Part shown: one piece after another, positions 43,545 to 52,610 of the stretch | How the letters are laid out: each line of letters begins with the position of its first letter | Position numbering within the stretch: position 1 is the stretch's first letter | Origin: Sulfitobacter sp. DFL-14 | GTDB lineage: Bacteria; Pseudomonadota; Alphaproteobacteria; Rhodobacterales; Rhodobacteraceae | Length of the DNA stretch: 64,000 nucleotides | Assembly: GCF_003335585.1 (NCBI RefSeq) | Contig: NZ_QBFD01000046.1 | Span: 739,390-803,389, forward strand | Direction of reading: 5' to 3' | Program-made: the position numbers and the translations under genes | Notes under the pieces: generated by a model | What the model was told of the DNA's origin: nothing | The model's database searches: none | Seen by the model: the letters and a program-made list of their open reading frames with translations, nothing else

Positions 43545-45131
43545 GTGACCATCACGGCCAAGATCATCATTGGTCTGCTGGTGATCTGGGCCGTCGCCTT
43601 TCCCGAGCAGGCAGGCCGTATCCTGTCGGAGTTCAACGGGTTCATCCTGACAAATTTTGCCACCTGGTACGTCTGGGTCATGGCGCTGTTTGTCATCACC
43701 TGCCTGGTGCTGGCGATCTGGCCCGCGGCGGGGCGGCTCAAGTTGGGTTTGCCGGACGACAAGCCGGAATTCAGCAACTTCTCCTGGTTCTCGATGATGT
43801 TCGGTGCCGGGATCGGGGTCGGGATGCTGACCTGGGCGGTGGCCGAGCCGATCTATCACTTTGGCAACAACCCGGATGTGATCCAGGGCTTTGCCGCTGG
43901 CAAGGCCGAGGACAACATCCTGAACGCCTACAAGTGGTCCTATCTGCACTGGGGGTTCACCGCCTGGGCCTCTTATGCGATTGCCGGTCTGGGGCTGGGC
44001 TATTTTGCCTATCGCCGGGGGCTGCCGCTGACCATCCGGTCTTCGCTGACACCTTTGTTCGGCAAATCGCTGTCAGGGCCTTTCGGGCATTTGATCGACA
44101 TCGTGGCGGTGGTTGCGACCATCCTTGGCGTGGCCCAGACCCTGGGGTTCGGCGTGAACCAGTTTGTCGACGGGATGAGCCGGATCGGCGTGGGTGACTG
44201 GCTGACCGGCGATGATGGCCAGCCTTCGTCCATCGGGATCATCTTTTCGATCATCGTCATCATGGGGGCCTCGACCCTCTCGGCGCTGTCGGGGGTGGGC
44301 AAGGGCATCAAGTGGCTGTCGAACATCAACATGGCGCTGTCGATTTTCCTGCTTGGCTTCCTGATGATCTTCGGCTCGACCTTCTTCGGGCTCTGGACCT
44401 TCTTCGTCGGGATCTGGGAGTACGTGATCGCGCTGCCCGGCATGATGTTCACCGTCTATGGCGGGGAGAACCCGGTGGATATGGACCTGGCCGGATGGCA
44501 GGGCTCCTGGACCGTGTTCTACTGGGCATGGTGGGTTGCCTTCGCACCCTTTGTGGGCCTGTTTCTGGCGCGCATCAGCCGGGGCCGGACCATTCGCGAA
44601 TTCGTGCTGGGCGCGGTCTTTGTGCCTGCACTGATGTGCTTTGTCTGGTTCGCCTGGGCCGGTGGCACGGCGATTGACCTGGAACTGACAGGTCAGGCCG
44701 GTGGCAAGATCTTTGAGGCCACGGATGGCGGCAAGATCTTTGCCATGACGGACATCCTGCTGGGCGACGGTACGCTGGGCTGGCTGATGGCGGTGGTCAT
44801 CGTGATCCTGCTGATGACCTACCTCGTGACCTCGGCGGACTCTGCGGTGCTGATCGTGAATACCATCAATGCCGCAGGCGACGAAGGGCCCAAGGCGCGT
44901 CCGCATATCATCTTCTGGGGTGTCGCCCTGGGGGCGGTGGTGGCCGCGCTGCTGCTGATCGGCGGGATCGGAGCGATCCAGACCGCCATGGTCATCGGCG
45001 CGCTGCCGTTCTCTCTGGTGATGGTCCTGATGGCGGTTTCGCTGATCAAGGCGATCTTCAACGACGGCAAACGCGCAGCATCGGGCGTGACGACCTATCC
45101 CGAAGAAGTGGAGGCGACTCCGGCGGAATAA
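43545..45131 (+). CDS. BCCT-family transporter, 5'-truncated
   Basis: 528 aa from GTG 43545, with no ribosome site before it. The frame is open upstream and reads FYRGFSINVTITAK, homologous to the FYKGFS..VTITAK stretch that follows ~20-30 N-terminal residues in complete relatives, so the true start is gone. The rest is intact: MMFGAGIGVGMLTWAVAEP, the tryptophan-rich FYWAWWVAFAPF and ISRGRTIREF, with about 12 helices. BCCT carriers import betaine, choline, carnitine or DMSP; the substrate is not deducible. It may be silent or expressed from the fused upstream DNA. Confidence 0.85.
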   Translation: MTITAKIIIGLLVIWAVAFPEQAGRILSEFNGFILTNFATWYVWVMALFVITCLVLAIWPAAGRLKLGLPDDKPEFSNFSWFSMMFGAGIGVGMLTWAVAEPIYHFGNNPDVIQGFAAGKAEDNILNAYKWSYLHWGFTAWASYAIAGLGLGYFAYRRGLPLTIRSSLTPLFGKSLSGPFGHLIDIVAVVATILGVAQTLGFGVNQFVDGMSRIGVGDWLTGDDGQPSSIGIIFSIIVIMGASTLSALSGVGKGIKWLSNINMALSIFLLGFLMIFGSTFFGLWTFFVGIWEYVIALPGMMFTVYGGENPVDMDLAGWQGSWTVFYWAWWVAFAPFVGLFLARISRGRTIREFVLGAVFVPALMCFVWFAWAGGTAIDLELTGQAGGKIFEATDGGKIFAMTDILLGDGTLGWLMAVVIVILLMTYLVTSADSAVLIVNTINAAGDEGPKARPHIIFWGVALGAVVAALLLIGGIGAIQTAMVIGALPFSLVMVLMAVSLIKAIFNDGKRAASGVTTYPEEVEATPAE

Positions 45132-45253
45132 GTGTTTTAAATCAATCGGGGGGGCCGGTATCCTGCCGGGCCCTCTTACCTAAACCGGGTTGCGCTCAGG
45201 TCGCCACCTGTTAGTCATCCCGGTGCACACAGAACAGAAACAAGGGGACAGTG

Positions 45254-46900
45254 ATGGTTGATGAAACCACAAATCAAGGCATACCCGAACCCGAAGGCGT
45301 GTCGGATGTCATCGACACGCAATACGAAATCGGACAGGACAATATCGACGGGTCCTTCGGTAAACTCGGGTTCGACATTCACAATCCGGTATTTGCCATA
45401 TCGGCGGTCGCGATTGTCGCATTCGTGTTTTACACGCTGGCATTGCCGGAACAGGCCTCGTCGGCATTTTCCTGGATGTTCAGCTTTACCACCAAGAATT
45501 TCGACTGGTTCCTGATCGGGGCCGCCGACCTGGTGGTGATCTTTGCGCTCTTGCTGATCGTGACGCCCTTCGGCTCCGTCCGGCTGGGCGGCGCGGATGC
45601 GGCACCTGATTATAGCTATATGGGCTGGTTCGCGATGCTGTTTGCCGCCGGCATGGGCATCGGGCTGATGTTCTACGGCGTGTCCGAACCGCTGACGCAC
45701 TTCTCGACCTCCTTCGGAGATACGGCTGTTGCTGAAAACGGTCTGCGCACGGACTGGGCACCGCTGGGCGCCGCCACCGGGGATGAGCCGGGTTCTGTCC
45801 GTCTGGGCATGGCTGCAACAATCTATCACTGGGCGCTGCACCCCTGGGCGATCTATGCCACCGTGGCGCTGGCACTGGCGCTGTTCACCTATAACAAGGG
45901 CCTGCCGCTGACCATCCGTTCGGCGTTCTACCCCCTGCTGGGCGAGCGCATCTGGGGCTGGCCGGGGCATGTGATCGACATCATCGCCGTTTTCGCGACC
46001 CTGTTCGGTCTGGCCACATCGCTGGGCTTTGGCGCGACACAGGCGAATGCCGGTCTGAACGAGCTGTTTGGCATTCCGATCAGCAAGACCACCGAGGTTG
46101 TGCTGATCACCGTGATCACCGCTGTAGCGCTGGTATCGGTCGTTCGCGGCCTGGACGGCGGCGTCAAGGTTCTGTCCGAGATCAACATGGGTCTTGCCGG
46201 TCTGCTGGCCTTGTTCACCCTGATCGTAGGGCCGACGGCTTTCCTCTTTGCCTTCTTCTGGGACAGCCTGAAGGCCTATGTCGAGTATCTGCCCGCCCTG
46301 TCGAACCCCTTCGGGCGCGCAGACATCAACTACTCGCAGGGCTGGACAGCCTTCTACTGGGCCTGGTGGATCAGCTGGTCGCCTTTCGTGGGCATGTTCA
46401 TCGCCCGCGTCAGCCGGGGCCGCACGGTGCGTGAATTCGTCATCTGCGTTCTGCTGATCCCTTCCATGGTCTGCGTGATCTGGATGTCGATCTTTGGCGG
46501 CACGGCGATCAACCAGGTGCTGGCGGATGCCTACACCGGCGCGCAGGACGCGGAACTTCCGTTGCAGCTGTTCAAGATGCTGGATCAGCTGCCGCTGGCC
46601 TCGATCACCTCCTTCATCGGCATCGTGCTGGTGATCGTGTTCTTCGTGACCTCGTCGGATTCGGGCAGCCTGGTGATCGACACAATCACGGCGGGCGGCA
46701 AGATCGACGCGCCGATGCCGCAGCGGGTGTTCTGGTGCATCTTTGAAGGTGCGGTTGCGATTGCCCTGCTGCTGGGCGGCGGGCTGGCCGCGTTGCAATC
46801 CATGGTGATCTCGACCGGGCTGTTGTTCACGGTTGTGCTGCTGTTGATGTGCTACTGCATCTTCCGTGGCCTGCAAAACGAGCGCAGCAAGACGCGCTGA
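45254..46900 (+). CDS. BCCT-family transporter (betaine/choline/DMSP type)
   Basis: 548 aa with an acidic N-terminal tail of ~40 residues before the first of 12 helices. The AAGMGIGLMFYGVSEP motif in TM3 is the flexible glycine stretch of Na-coupled betaine carriers, and FYWAWWISWSPFVG (TM8) carries the substrate-box tryptophans. ATG 45254 follows AAGGGG; a GTG just upstream is less likely. It is complete, unlike the BCCT gene before it. Compatible-solute uptake fits with the ectoine locus. It ends at a strong terminator. Confidence 0.88.
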   Translation: MVDETTNQGIPEPEGVSDVIDTQYEIGQDNIDGSFGKLGFDIHNPVFAISAVAIVAFVFYTLALPEQASSAFSWMFSFTTKNFDWFLIGAADLVVIFALLLIVTPFGSVRLGGADAAPDYSYMGWFAMLFAAGMGIGLMFYGVSEPLTHFSTSFGDTAVAENGLRTDWAPLGAATGDEPGSVRLGMAATIYHWALHPWAIYATVALALALFTYNKGLPLTIRSAFYPLLGERIWGWPGHVIDIIAVFATLFGLATSLGFGATQANAGLNELFGIPISKTTEVVLITVITAVALVSVVRGLDGGVKVLSEINMGLAGLLALFTLIVGPTAFLFAFFWDSLKAYVEYLPALSNPFGRADINYSQGWTAFYWAWWISWSPFVGMFIARVSRGRTVREFVICVLLIPSMVCVIWMSIFGGTAINQVLADAYTGAQDAELPLQLFKMLDQLPLASITSFIGIVLVIVFFVTSSDSGSLVIDTITAGGKIDAPMPQRVFWCIFEGAVAIALLLGGGLAALQSMVISTGLLFTVVLLLMCYCIFRGLQNERSKTR

Positions 46901-46922
46901 CGCCCGCCACAGCGACAAGAGA

Positions 46923-46954
46923 GGGGCATCCCGCCGGGGTGCCCCTTTTCTTTT
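46923..46954 (+). terminator. Rho-independent terminator after the second BCCT gene
   Basis: GGGGCATCC pairs with GGGTGCCCC around a short CGCC-type loop, followed at once by TTTTCTTTT. It begins 22 nt after the BCCT stop codon. Confidence 0.85.
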
Positions 46955-46993
46955 GGCTTGACCTTGCGCGCGGCTGCGGCGAACCCTTCGCCC

Positions 46994-48220
46994 ATGACAC
47001 AACTTGATACCGCCTGGGTGCGCGCGCAGTTTCCCGCCTTTGCCGAACCATCGTTGCAGGGGCAGGCCTTTTTCGAAAACGCAGGGGGCTCCTATACCTG
47101 CCAGCCGGTGATTGACCGGCTCACCCGCTATTATACCCAGCGCAAGGTGCAACCCTATGCGCCCTATGCGGCCAGTCAGCTGGCCGGGGCAGAGATGGAC
47201 GAGGCGCGCCAGCGGCTGGCCGCGATGCTTGGGGTTGAAACCGACGAGCTGAGCTTTGGCCCCTCAACCACGCAGAACACCTATGTCCTGGCCCAGGCCT
47301 TTGGCCAGATGCTGGAACCGGGTGAGGCGATCATCGTCACCAATCAGGATCACGAGGCGAACACCGGACCCTGGCGCAGGCTGGCGGACCGGGGGATCGA
47401 GTTGCGCGAATGGTGCATTGATTCGGAAACCGGCCGGTTGAACCCGGATGATCTGGAAAACCTGCTGGATGACAAGGTGCGGCTGGTCTGCTTTCCGCAT
47501 TGCTCCAATGTGGTGGGACAGGTCAATCCGGTGGTGGAGATCACCGCGCTGGCCCATGCCGCCGGTGCCTTTGTCTGCGTCGATGGCGTATCCTATGCGC
47601 CGCATGGCTTTGTCGATGTGGGCGCGCTGGGGCCGGACATCTATCTGTTCTCGGCCTACAAGACCTTTGGGCCGCATCAGGGGCTCATGGTGGTGCGCCG
47701 GGCCCTGGGTGCGCTGCTGCCGAACCAGGGGCATGTCTTCAACGGCGGCACGCTTTACAAACGCTTCACGCCTGCCGGGCCGGACCATGCACAGATCGCC
47801 GCCTGTGCCGGGATGGCCGATTACATTGATGACGCCTATCGCCACCACATCGGCGGCGATGCCCCTCCCGTGGCGCGGGCCGGGGCCATGCATGAGCTGA
47901 TGCGCGCCCATGAGACAGCGCTGTTGCAGCCCTTGCTGGACGCGGTGAAAAGCCGCAATTCGGTGCGCCTGATCGGTCCTGCCACGGCCGGAAACCGCGC
48001 GCCGACCGTTGCCCTGGCCCTGAACCGCCCCGGTGAGGAGGTCGCCGCCGATCTGGCACAGCATGGCATCATGGCGGGCGGCGGCGATTTCTACGCGGGC
48101 CGCGCATTGGGGGCCATGGGGGTCGACCCGGCAAAGGGTGTCCTGCGGCTGAGCTTTACCCATTACACCTCTGCCGCGGAGATGGATCAGCTTTTGACGG
48201 CCCTGGACAAGGTTTTGTGA
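46994..48220 (+). CDS. Class V aminotransferase (cysteine desulfurase-like)
   Basis: 408 aa, fold type I PLP enzyme. PLP lysine K223 in SAYKTFGPHQG; FPHCSNVVG (167-175) and VDGVSYAPH (197-204) are PLP contacts. The N-terminal FFENAGGSY is typical of a desulfurase/isopenicillin-epimerase-like subgroup whose natural substrates are mostly unknown. ATG 46994 comes 40 nt after the terminator. It lacks a recognisable mobile catalytic-cysteine loop of IscS/SufS, so it is not a clear Fe-S desulfurase. It ends in a tandem repeat region before phr. Confidence 0.82.
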   Translation: MTQLDTAWVRAQFPAFAEPSLQGQAFFENAGGSYTCQPVIDRLTRYYTQRKVQPYAPYAASQLAGAEMDEARQRLAAMLGVETDELSFGPSTTQNTYVLAQAFGQMLEPGEAIIVTNQDHEANTGPWRRLADRGIELREWCIDSETGRLNPDDLENLLDDKVRLVCFPHCSNVVGQVNPVVEITALAHAAGAFVCVDGVSYAPHGFVDVGALGPDIYLFSAYKTFGPHQGLMVVRRALGALLPNQGHVFNGGTLYKRFTPAGPDHAQIAACAGMADYIDDAYRHHIGGDAPPVARAGAMHELMRAHETALLQPLLDAVKSRNSVRLIGPATAGNRAPTVALALNRPGEEVAADLAQHGIMAGGGDFYAGRALGAMGVDPAKGVLRLSFTHYTSAAEMDQLLTALDKVL

Positions 48221-48244
48221 AACCATAGTCTTTTTGTGAAACCA
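48213..48244. repeat. Two tandem copies of TTTTGTGAAACCA
   Basis: The 13-mer occurs at 48213-48225 and 48232-48244 (period 19). The first copy spans the aminotransferase stop codon. It may be a small duplication or a paired regulator site ahead of the photolyase gene. Confidence 0.5.
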
Positions 48245-48307
48245 AAGCCTTGCCTCATCCGTGTCTGACCTAACTCTCTGTGAAAGAGATTGGCAAAGAC
48301 AGGTGAG

Positions 48308-49732
48308 ATGAGCGACAATAAACCGATCCTGATGTGGTTCCGCCGCGATCTGCGGCTGAGCGATCATGCGGCCCTGACGGCTGCCTGTGACAGCGGGCGC
48401 CCGGTGATCCCCGTGTTCATCCATGACGACCTGTCCGAAGGGCTGAAGGCCGCGCCGAAATGGCGGCTGGGTCTGGGCGTGGCGCATCTGGCCGAAAGGC
48501 TGGAGGAAAAGGCGAGCCGGTTGATCCTGCGCCGCGATCACGATGCGCAGGCGGCGCTGAACGCGCTGATCGAGGAAACCGGGGCCGGGGCCGTCTATTG
48601 GTCGCGGCTTTACGATCCCGACAGTGTTGCGCGGGACAGCAGGGTCAAACAGCGCCTCAGGGAACGCGGCATCGAGGCGCGGTCCTTTGGCGGGCATCTG
48701 ATGTTCGAACCCTGGACGGTCGAAACCGGGCAGGGTGACTTCTACAAGGTCTTCACCCCGTTCTGGAACAATGTGAAGGGCAGGGATGTGGATGCGCCGC
48801 TGCGCACGCCCGCGCGGATCCCCGCGCCGGACAGCTGGCCCGAGGGTGACGCGCTGGCAGATTGGCGCATGGGTGCCGCGATGCAGCGCGGTGCCGATGT
48901 GCTGCGCCCCTTCGTGCGGCTGGGCGAAGACGCGGCGCAGGCCCGGCTGGGTGCCTTCATGGCGCAGATCGTCGCGGATTATGACGAGAGCCGCGACATT
49001 CCCGGTACGGATGGCACCTCGAACCTGTCGGAAAACCTCTCGCTTGGGGAAATCAGCCCGCACCAATGCTGGCACGCGGGGCTGCGGGCGCGCGAGGAAG
49101 GCAAACGGGGGGCCGAAACCTTCATGAAGGAACTGGTCTGGCGCGAGTTTGCCTATCACCTGATGCATCACACCCCGCGCATCCTGACCGACAACTGGCG
49201 CGCGGACTGGGATGCCTTCCCCTGGCAGGAGGACGCGCGCGCCGCCGAAGTCTGGGCCTGGAAGAAAGGCCGCACTGGCATTCCCTTTGTCGATGCCGCG
49301 ATGCGCGAGCTTTACGTGACCGGGCGGATGCACAACCGGGGCCGGATGATCGTGGCCAGCTACCTGACCAAACATCTGATGACCCATTGGCGCATCGGGA
49401 TGGACTGGTTCGAGGACTGCCTGATCGACTGGGACCCGGCCAGCAATGCGATGGGCTGGCAGTGGTCGGCAGGTTCGGGCCCCGATGCCACCCCCTATTT
49501 CCGGGTCTTCAACCCCGAGACCCAGATCGACAAGTTCGACAGGGACCGCACCTATGTCAGCCGCTGGATCGCCGAGGGGCGCGCAAATCCGCATGACGAC
49601 GCGCTGAAGTTCTTTGACGCGATGCCGCGCCACTGGGGCCTGTCCCCAAACGATGACTACCCCGCGCCCATCGTCAGCGCCGCTGACGGACGGGCGCGTG
49701 CCTTGCAGGCCTATGAGAACCGCGACTTTTAA
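48308..49732 (+). CDS. phr: Deoxyribodipyrimidine photolyase (class I CPD)
   Basis: 474 aa. The N-terminal antenna domain starts MWFRRDLRLSDHAAL. The C-terminal FAD domain has GRTGIPFVDAAMRELYVTGRMHNRGRM, then WQWSAGSGPDATPYFRVFNP, the CPD-repair signature with the active-site tryptophans. It splits pyrimidine dimers using blue light. ATG 48308 follows AGGTGAG. The spacer before it carries a tandem 13-mer and could hold a light- or stress-regulated promoter. It lies 57 nt before cfa. Confidence 0.93.
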   Translation: MSDNKPILMWFRRDLRLSDHAALTAACDSGRPVIPVFIHDDLSEGLKAAPKWRLGLGVAHLAERLEEKASRLILRRDHDAQAALNALIEETGAGAVYWSRLYDPDSVARDSRVKQRLRERGIEARSFGGHLMFEPWTVETGQGDFYKVFTPFWNNVKGRDVDAPLRTPARIPAPDSWPEGDALADWRMGAAMQRGADVLRPFVRLGEDAAQARLGAFMAQIVADYDESRDIPGTDGTSNLSENLSLGEISPHQCWHAGLRAREEGKRGAETFMKELVWREFAYHLMHHTPRILTDNWRADWDAFPWQEDARAAEVWAWKKGRTGIPFVDAAMRELYVTGRMHNRGRMIVASYLTKHLMTHWRIGMDWFEDCLIDWDPASNAMGWQWSAGSGPDATPYFRVFNPETQIDKFDRDRTYVSRWIAEGRANPHDDALKFFDAMPRHWGLSPNDDYPAPIVSAADGRARALQAYENRDF

Positions 49733-49789
49733 CATTTGTTAATCCCGCCACCCCGGCTAAAATCGGGCGGCGCATCAGATGGAGTGGGC

Positions 49790-51001
49790 ATGATCCATAC
49801 CAATACAGAAGGTCAGACCGGCCTGCCGCGATATTTTTCCCATGTCTTTGGCATGGCACAGCAGATGCAGAACGGTCGCTGCGATTTTCACCTGAGCGAT
49901 GGCCGGGTGTTCCGCGCCGAAGGGGCCAATCCCGGCCCGGTGGCGGAACTGCACATTCACAGCGATGACCTTTTCGCGCGGCTGATCCGCGAGGGCGATC
50001 TGGGCTTTTGCGATGCCTATCTGGACGGCGACTGGTCCACGCCCGATCTGCAGGCCTTCATGGACCTTGTGCATGCGGGCAACGAGAACGTCTATGACGG
50101 CTTTCCGGGTCAGGGGCTGGTGCGGGTGTTTGAAAAATTCCGCTTCTGGCTGCAACGCAACCACAAGGATCAGGCGCGCAAGAACATCAGCTATCATTAC
50201 GATCTGGGCAATGAGTTCTATGCGCTCTGGCTGGATGACACGATGACCTATTCTTCGGCCCTGTTCCAGGAGGGTGCGCAGGCCTCGCTTGAGGCGGCGC
50301 AGACCGAGAAATACAAGAGCATGGTGGATCAGATGGGGGTCAAACCCGGCGACCATGTGCTGGAGATCGGCTGTGGCTGGGGCGGTTTTGCCGAATATGC
50401 CGCCAAGGAGCGTGGGCTGCGGGTCACCGGGCTGACCATCAGCGAAGAGCAGTTCAAGTATGCCAGGGAACGCATTGAAAAGGCAGGGCTTTCCGACCTT
50501 GTGGACTTCAAGCTGCAGGATTACCGCGACGAGCGTGGCCATTACGACGGCATCGCCAGCATCGAGATGTTCGAAGCGGTGGGCGAGCAATACTGGCCGG
50601 TCTATTTCCAGACCGTGCGCGAGCGGCTGAAACCGGGCAAGGCGGCGACACTTCAGATCATTACCGTCGATCACCGCCGCTGGCCGGTTTACAAGCGCGG
50701 CGTGGATTTCATCCAGAAATACATCTTTCCGGGCGGCATGCTGCCCAGCCCCAAGATCCTGCGCGAGCAGGTGGAAAAGGCAGGGCTGATTGTCGACAAA
50801 TCCGTGGAATTCGGCAAAAGCTACGACATTACCCTGCGGCGCTGGCACCTGGCCTTCAACGACAAATGGGATCAGATCAGGGCCATGGGCTTTGACGAAC
50901 GGTTTCGCCGGATGTGGAATTTTTACCTCACATCCTGCGCTGCGACATTTGACAGTGGCAATTGTGACGTGACGCAGATTACGATCAGGCGACCGGGTTG
51001 A
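49790..51001 (+). CDS. cfa: Cyclopropane-fatty-acyl-phospholipid synthase
   Basis: 403 aa. An N-terminal lipid-binding domain (about 1-120) precedes a SAM methyltransferase domain with VLEIGCGWGGFAEYAA (motif I), SYHYDLGNEFYALWLDDTMTYSSA and EMFEAVGEQYW. It methylenates unsaturated lipid chains. ATG 49790 follows a GGAGTGGGC site; upstream codons lack similarity. Fifteen nucleotides separate it from trgA. Photolyase next to cfa is a frequent pairing in stress regulons of alphaproteobacteria (for example photooxidative-stress genes), which would explain co-regulation. Confidence 0.92.
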   Translation: MIHTNTEGQTGLPRYFSHVFGMAQQMQNGRCDFHLSDGRVFRAEGANPGPVAELHIHSDDLFARLIREGDLGFCDAYLDGDWSTPDLQAFMDLVHAGNENVYDGFPGQGLVRVFEKFRFWLQRNHKDQARKNISYHYDLGNEFYALWLDDTMTYSSALFQEGAQASLEAAQTEKYKSMVDQMGVKPGDHVLEIGCGWGGFAEYAAKERGLRVTGLTISEEQFKYARERIEKAGLSDLVDFKLQDYRDERGHYDGIASIEMFEAVGEQYWPVYFQTVRERLKPGKAATLQIITVDHRRWPVYKRGVDFIQKYIFPGGMLPSPKILREQVEKAGLIVDKSVEFGKSYDITLRRWHLAFNDKWDQIRAMGFDERFRRMWNFYLTSCAATFDSGNCDVTQITIRRPG

Positions 51002-51016
51002 TCTGAAGGGACCAAA

Positions 51017-51457
51017 ATGCCGACCGCCGCAAGACTTGTTGCTGCCGCTTCTCTGGCGGTCCTGGCCTATGTGATTTCGGGCATGGTGATGCCCCTGATG
51101 CCCGAAAGCACCGATTTCGGCTATTTCATTCCGGTGAACATCGTTCTGGGTCTGGCCTGCGGCTGGCTGGTGATGGGCCCGCGTGCGGGGCGCGGCACCA
51201 CGGCGGCGATCAACAACGGGCTGACGGGTGTGTTTGTTCTGATGCTCTGGGGTGTCGGCGTGCAGGCCATCAACGAGATGGTGCGACTGGCCATGCGCAA
51301 CCGCTATGACGACGCTTTTGAAGCCATCGTGGCGGTGTTTCAGATCGGCGCGGAATACGTGGTGATCATCGCGACGGTCCAGATCGGCGTGACCCTTGTC
51401 ATCGGCGCGGTCATCTGCGGTCTGTTGACGGAATACGCCAGCAGGCATTGGAAGTAA
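51017..51457 (+). CDS. trgA: TrgA-family small membrane protein (tellurite resistance locus)
   Basis: 146 aa with four predicted membrane helices (about residues 5-25, 37-55, 67-90, 105-140). It matches TrgA, named from Rhodobacter sphaeroides where trgAB with cysK contributes to high-level tellurite resistance. The same order trgA-trgB-cysK is present here, which supports the name. Biochemical function is not established. It is spaced 4 nt from trgB. Confidence 0.8.
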   Translation: MPTAARLVAAASLAVLAYVISGMVMPLMPESTDFGYFIPVNIVLGLACGWLVMGPRAGRGTTAAINNGLTGVFVLMLWGVGVQAINEMVRLAMRNRYDDAFEAIVAVFQIGAEYVVIIATVQIGVTLVIGAVICGLLTEYASRHWK

Positions 51458-51461
51458 CCTC

Positions 51462-52595
51462 GTGAGAAACCTGTTCTTCTACGGAACTCTGCGCCACGAA
51501 CCCCTGCTGGAGATTGTCCTGGATCGTCCAGCGGACAAGCTGGACCTGCAGCGGGCCTTCCTGCCCGGATATGCCGCCCTTGCAGTGACAGAGGGGCCGT
51601 TCCCCCTGATCAGTCCTTGCAGGGAAGGGGCGGCGGAGGGGCTGATCCTGCGGGGGCTGAGCGATGAGGACGTAGTACGGCTGGATTATTACGAGGGCAG
51701 CTTTGCCTATGATCTGGTCGAGATGGTGCTGGCCGACGGGGAGATGGCCGAAGTCTACCTGCCCGGGCCGGAGCGCTGGACGCCGTTTGGCCCGTGGTCC
51801 CTGACGGAATGGGAACGTGACTGGGCGGCGCTGAGCTGCGAAGCGGCGCGGGAGGTGATGGGCTATTTCGGCAGCCGCAGCCGGGATCAGGTTGCCGCCA
51901 TGTTCCCGATGATCCGCAAACGTGCGCAGTCGCGGCTGAATGCCGCCCGGTCACGCCATGGCGCGCGCACCAAATCCGGCAGGACCGTGATCGAGGACCG
52001 CAATCGCGCCTATGCGCATTTCTTTGCCCTGGATGACATGAAGGTCCGGTTCGAGCGTTTCGATGGCAGCATGTCCGGGGTGGAGGACCGCGCGGTGTTC
52101 ATTGCCGCGGATGCCGCGATCCTGCTGCCCTATGATCCGCTGCGCGACCGGGTGCTGCTGGTTGAACAGATGCGCATGGGGCCGCTGGCGCGCGGCGACA
52201 GGACGGTCTGGCAGCTGGAGCCGATCGCGGGCCATATCGACCTTGGCGAAACCCCGCGTGCGGCGGCGATCCGCGAGGCGCAGGAGGAAGCGGGCCTGAC
52301 CCTGAAGGCCATCGAACCGATTGCAGAGGTCTATGCCAGCCCCGGCAATTCCACCGAATTCTATTATATTTTCCTCGGGATCGCGGACCTGCCGGATGCG
52401 GCCGAAGGCGTCGGCGGCCTGCCCGAGGAGGGCGAGGACATCCGCGCGCATGTCCTGTCCTTTGACGATCTGATGGAACTGGTCGAGGGCTTTGGCGCGG
52501 CCAATGCACCGCTTGGCCTTGCCGCCTTCTGGCTGGCGCGGCACAGGGACCGCTTGAGGTTGGCAGGCACGGCGGATACACCAGAGGCGACATAA
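51462..52595 (+). CDS. trgB: TrgB: gamma-glutamylcyclotransferase-like domain fused to NUDIX hydrolase
   Basis: 377 aa. N-terminal AIG2/gamma-glutamylcyclotransferase-like domain (1-130: FFYGTLRHEPLLEIVL), then an ADP-ribose-pyrophosphatase-type NUDIX domain (about 170-350). The NUDIX box GHIDLGETPRAAAIREAQEE is intact (G5xE7xREUxEE). GTG 51462 is the only start near the conserved NLFFYGTL. The pair of activities suggests glutathione/nucleotide repair under oxidative stress, in line with tellurite tolerance. Exact substrates unknown. Confidence 0.85.
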   Translation: MRNLFFYGTLRHEPLLEIVLDRPADKLDLQRAFLPGYAALAVTEGPFPLISPCREGAAEGLILRGLSDEDVVRLDYYEGSFAYDLVEMVLADGEMAEVYLPGPERWTPFGPWSLTEWERDWAALSCEAAREVMGYFGSRSRDQVAAMFPMIRKRAQSRLNAARSRHGARTKSGRTVIEDRNRAYAHFFALDDMKVRFERFDGSMSGVEDRAVFIAADAAILLPYDPLRDRVLLVEQMRMGPLARGDRTVWQLEPIAGHIDLGETPRAAAIREAQEEAGLTLKAIEPIAEVYASPGNSTEFYYIFLGIADLPDAAEGVGGLPEEGEDIRAHVLSFDDLMELVEGFGAANAPLGLAAFWLARHRDRLRLAGTADTPEAT

Positions 52596-52610
52596 CCTTT
52601 GGGGGCATTC

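Noticed and set aside
43545..46900. The two BCCT genes as a recent tandem duplication
   Set aside because: The proteins differ throughout (for example GAGIGVGMLTWAVAEP against AAGMGIGLMFYGVSEP), so they are old paralogs, not a fresh duplicate.
45215..47152. Long minus-strand reading frame of 645 codons opposite the second BCCT gene
   Set aside because: The opposite frame encodes an unmistakable BCCT carrier. This product is charged, repetitive and domain-free.
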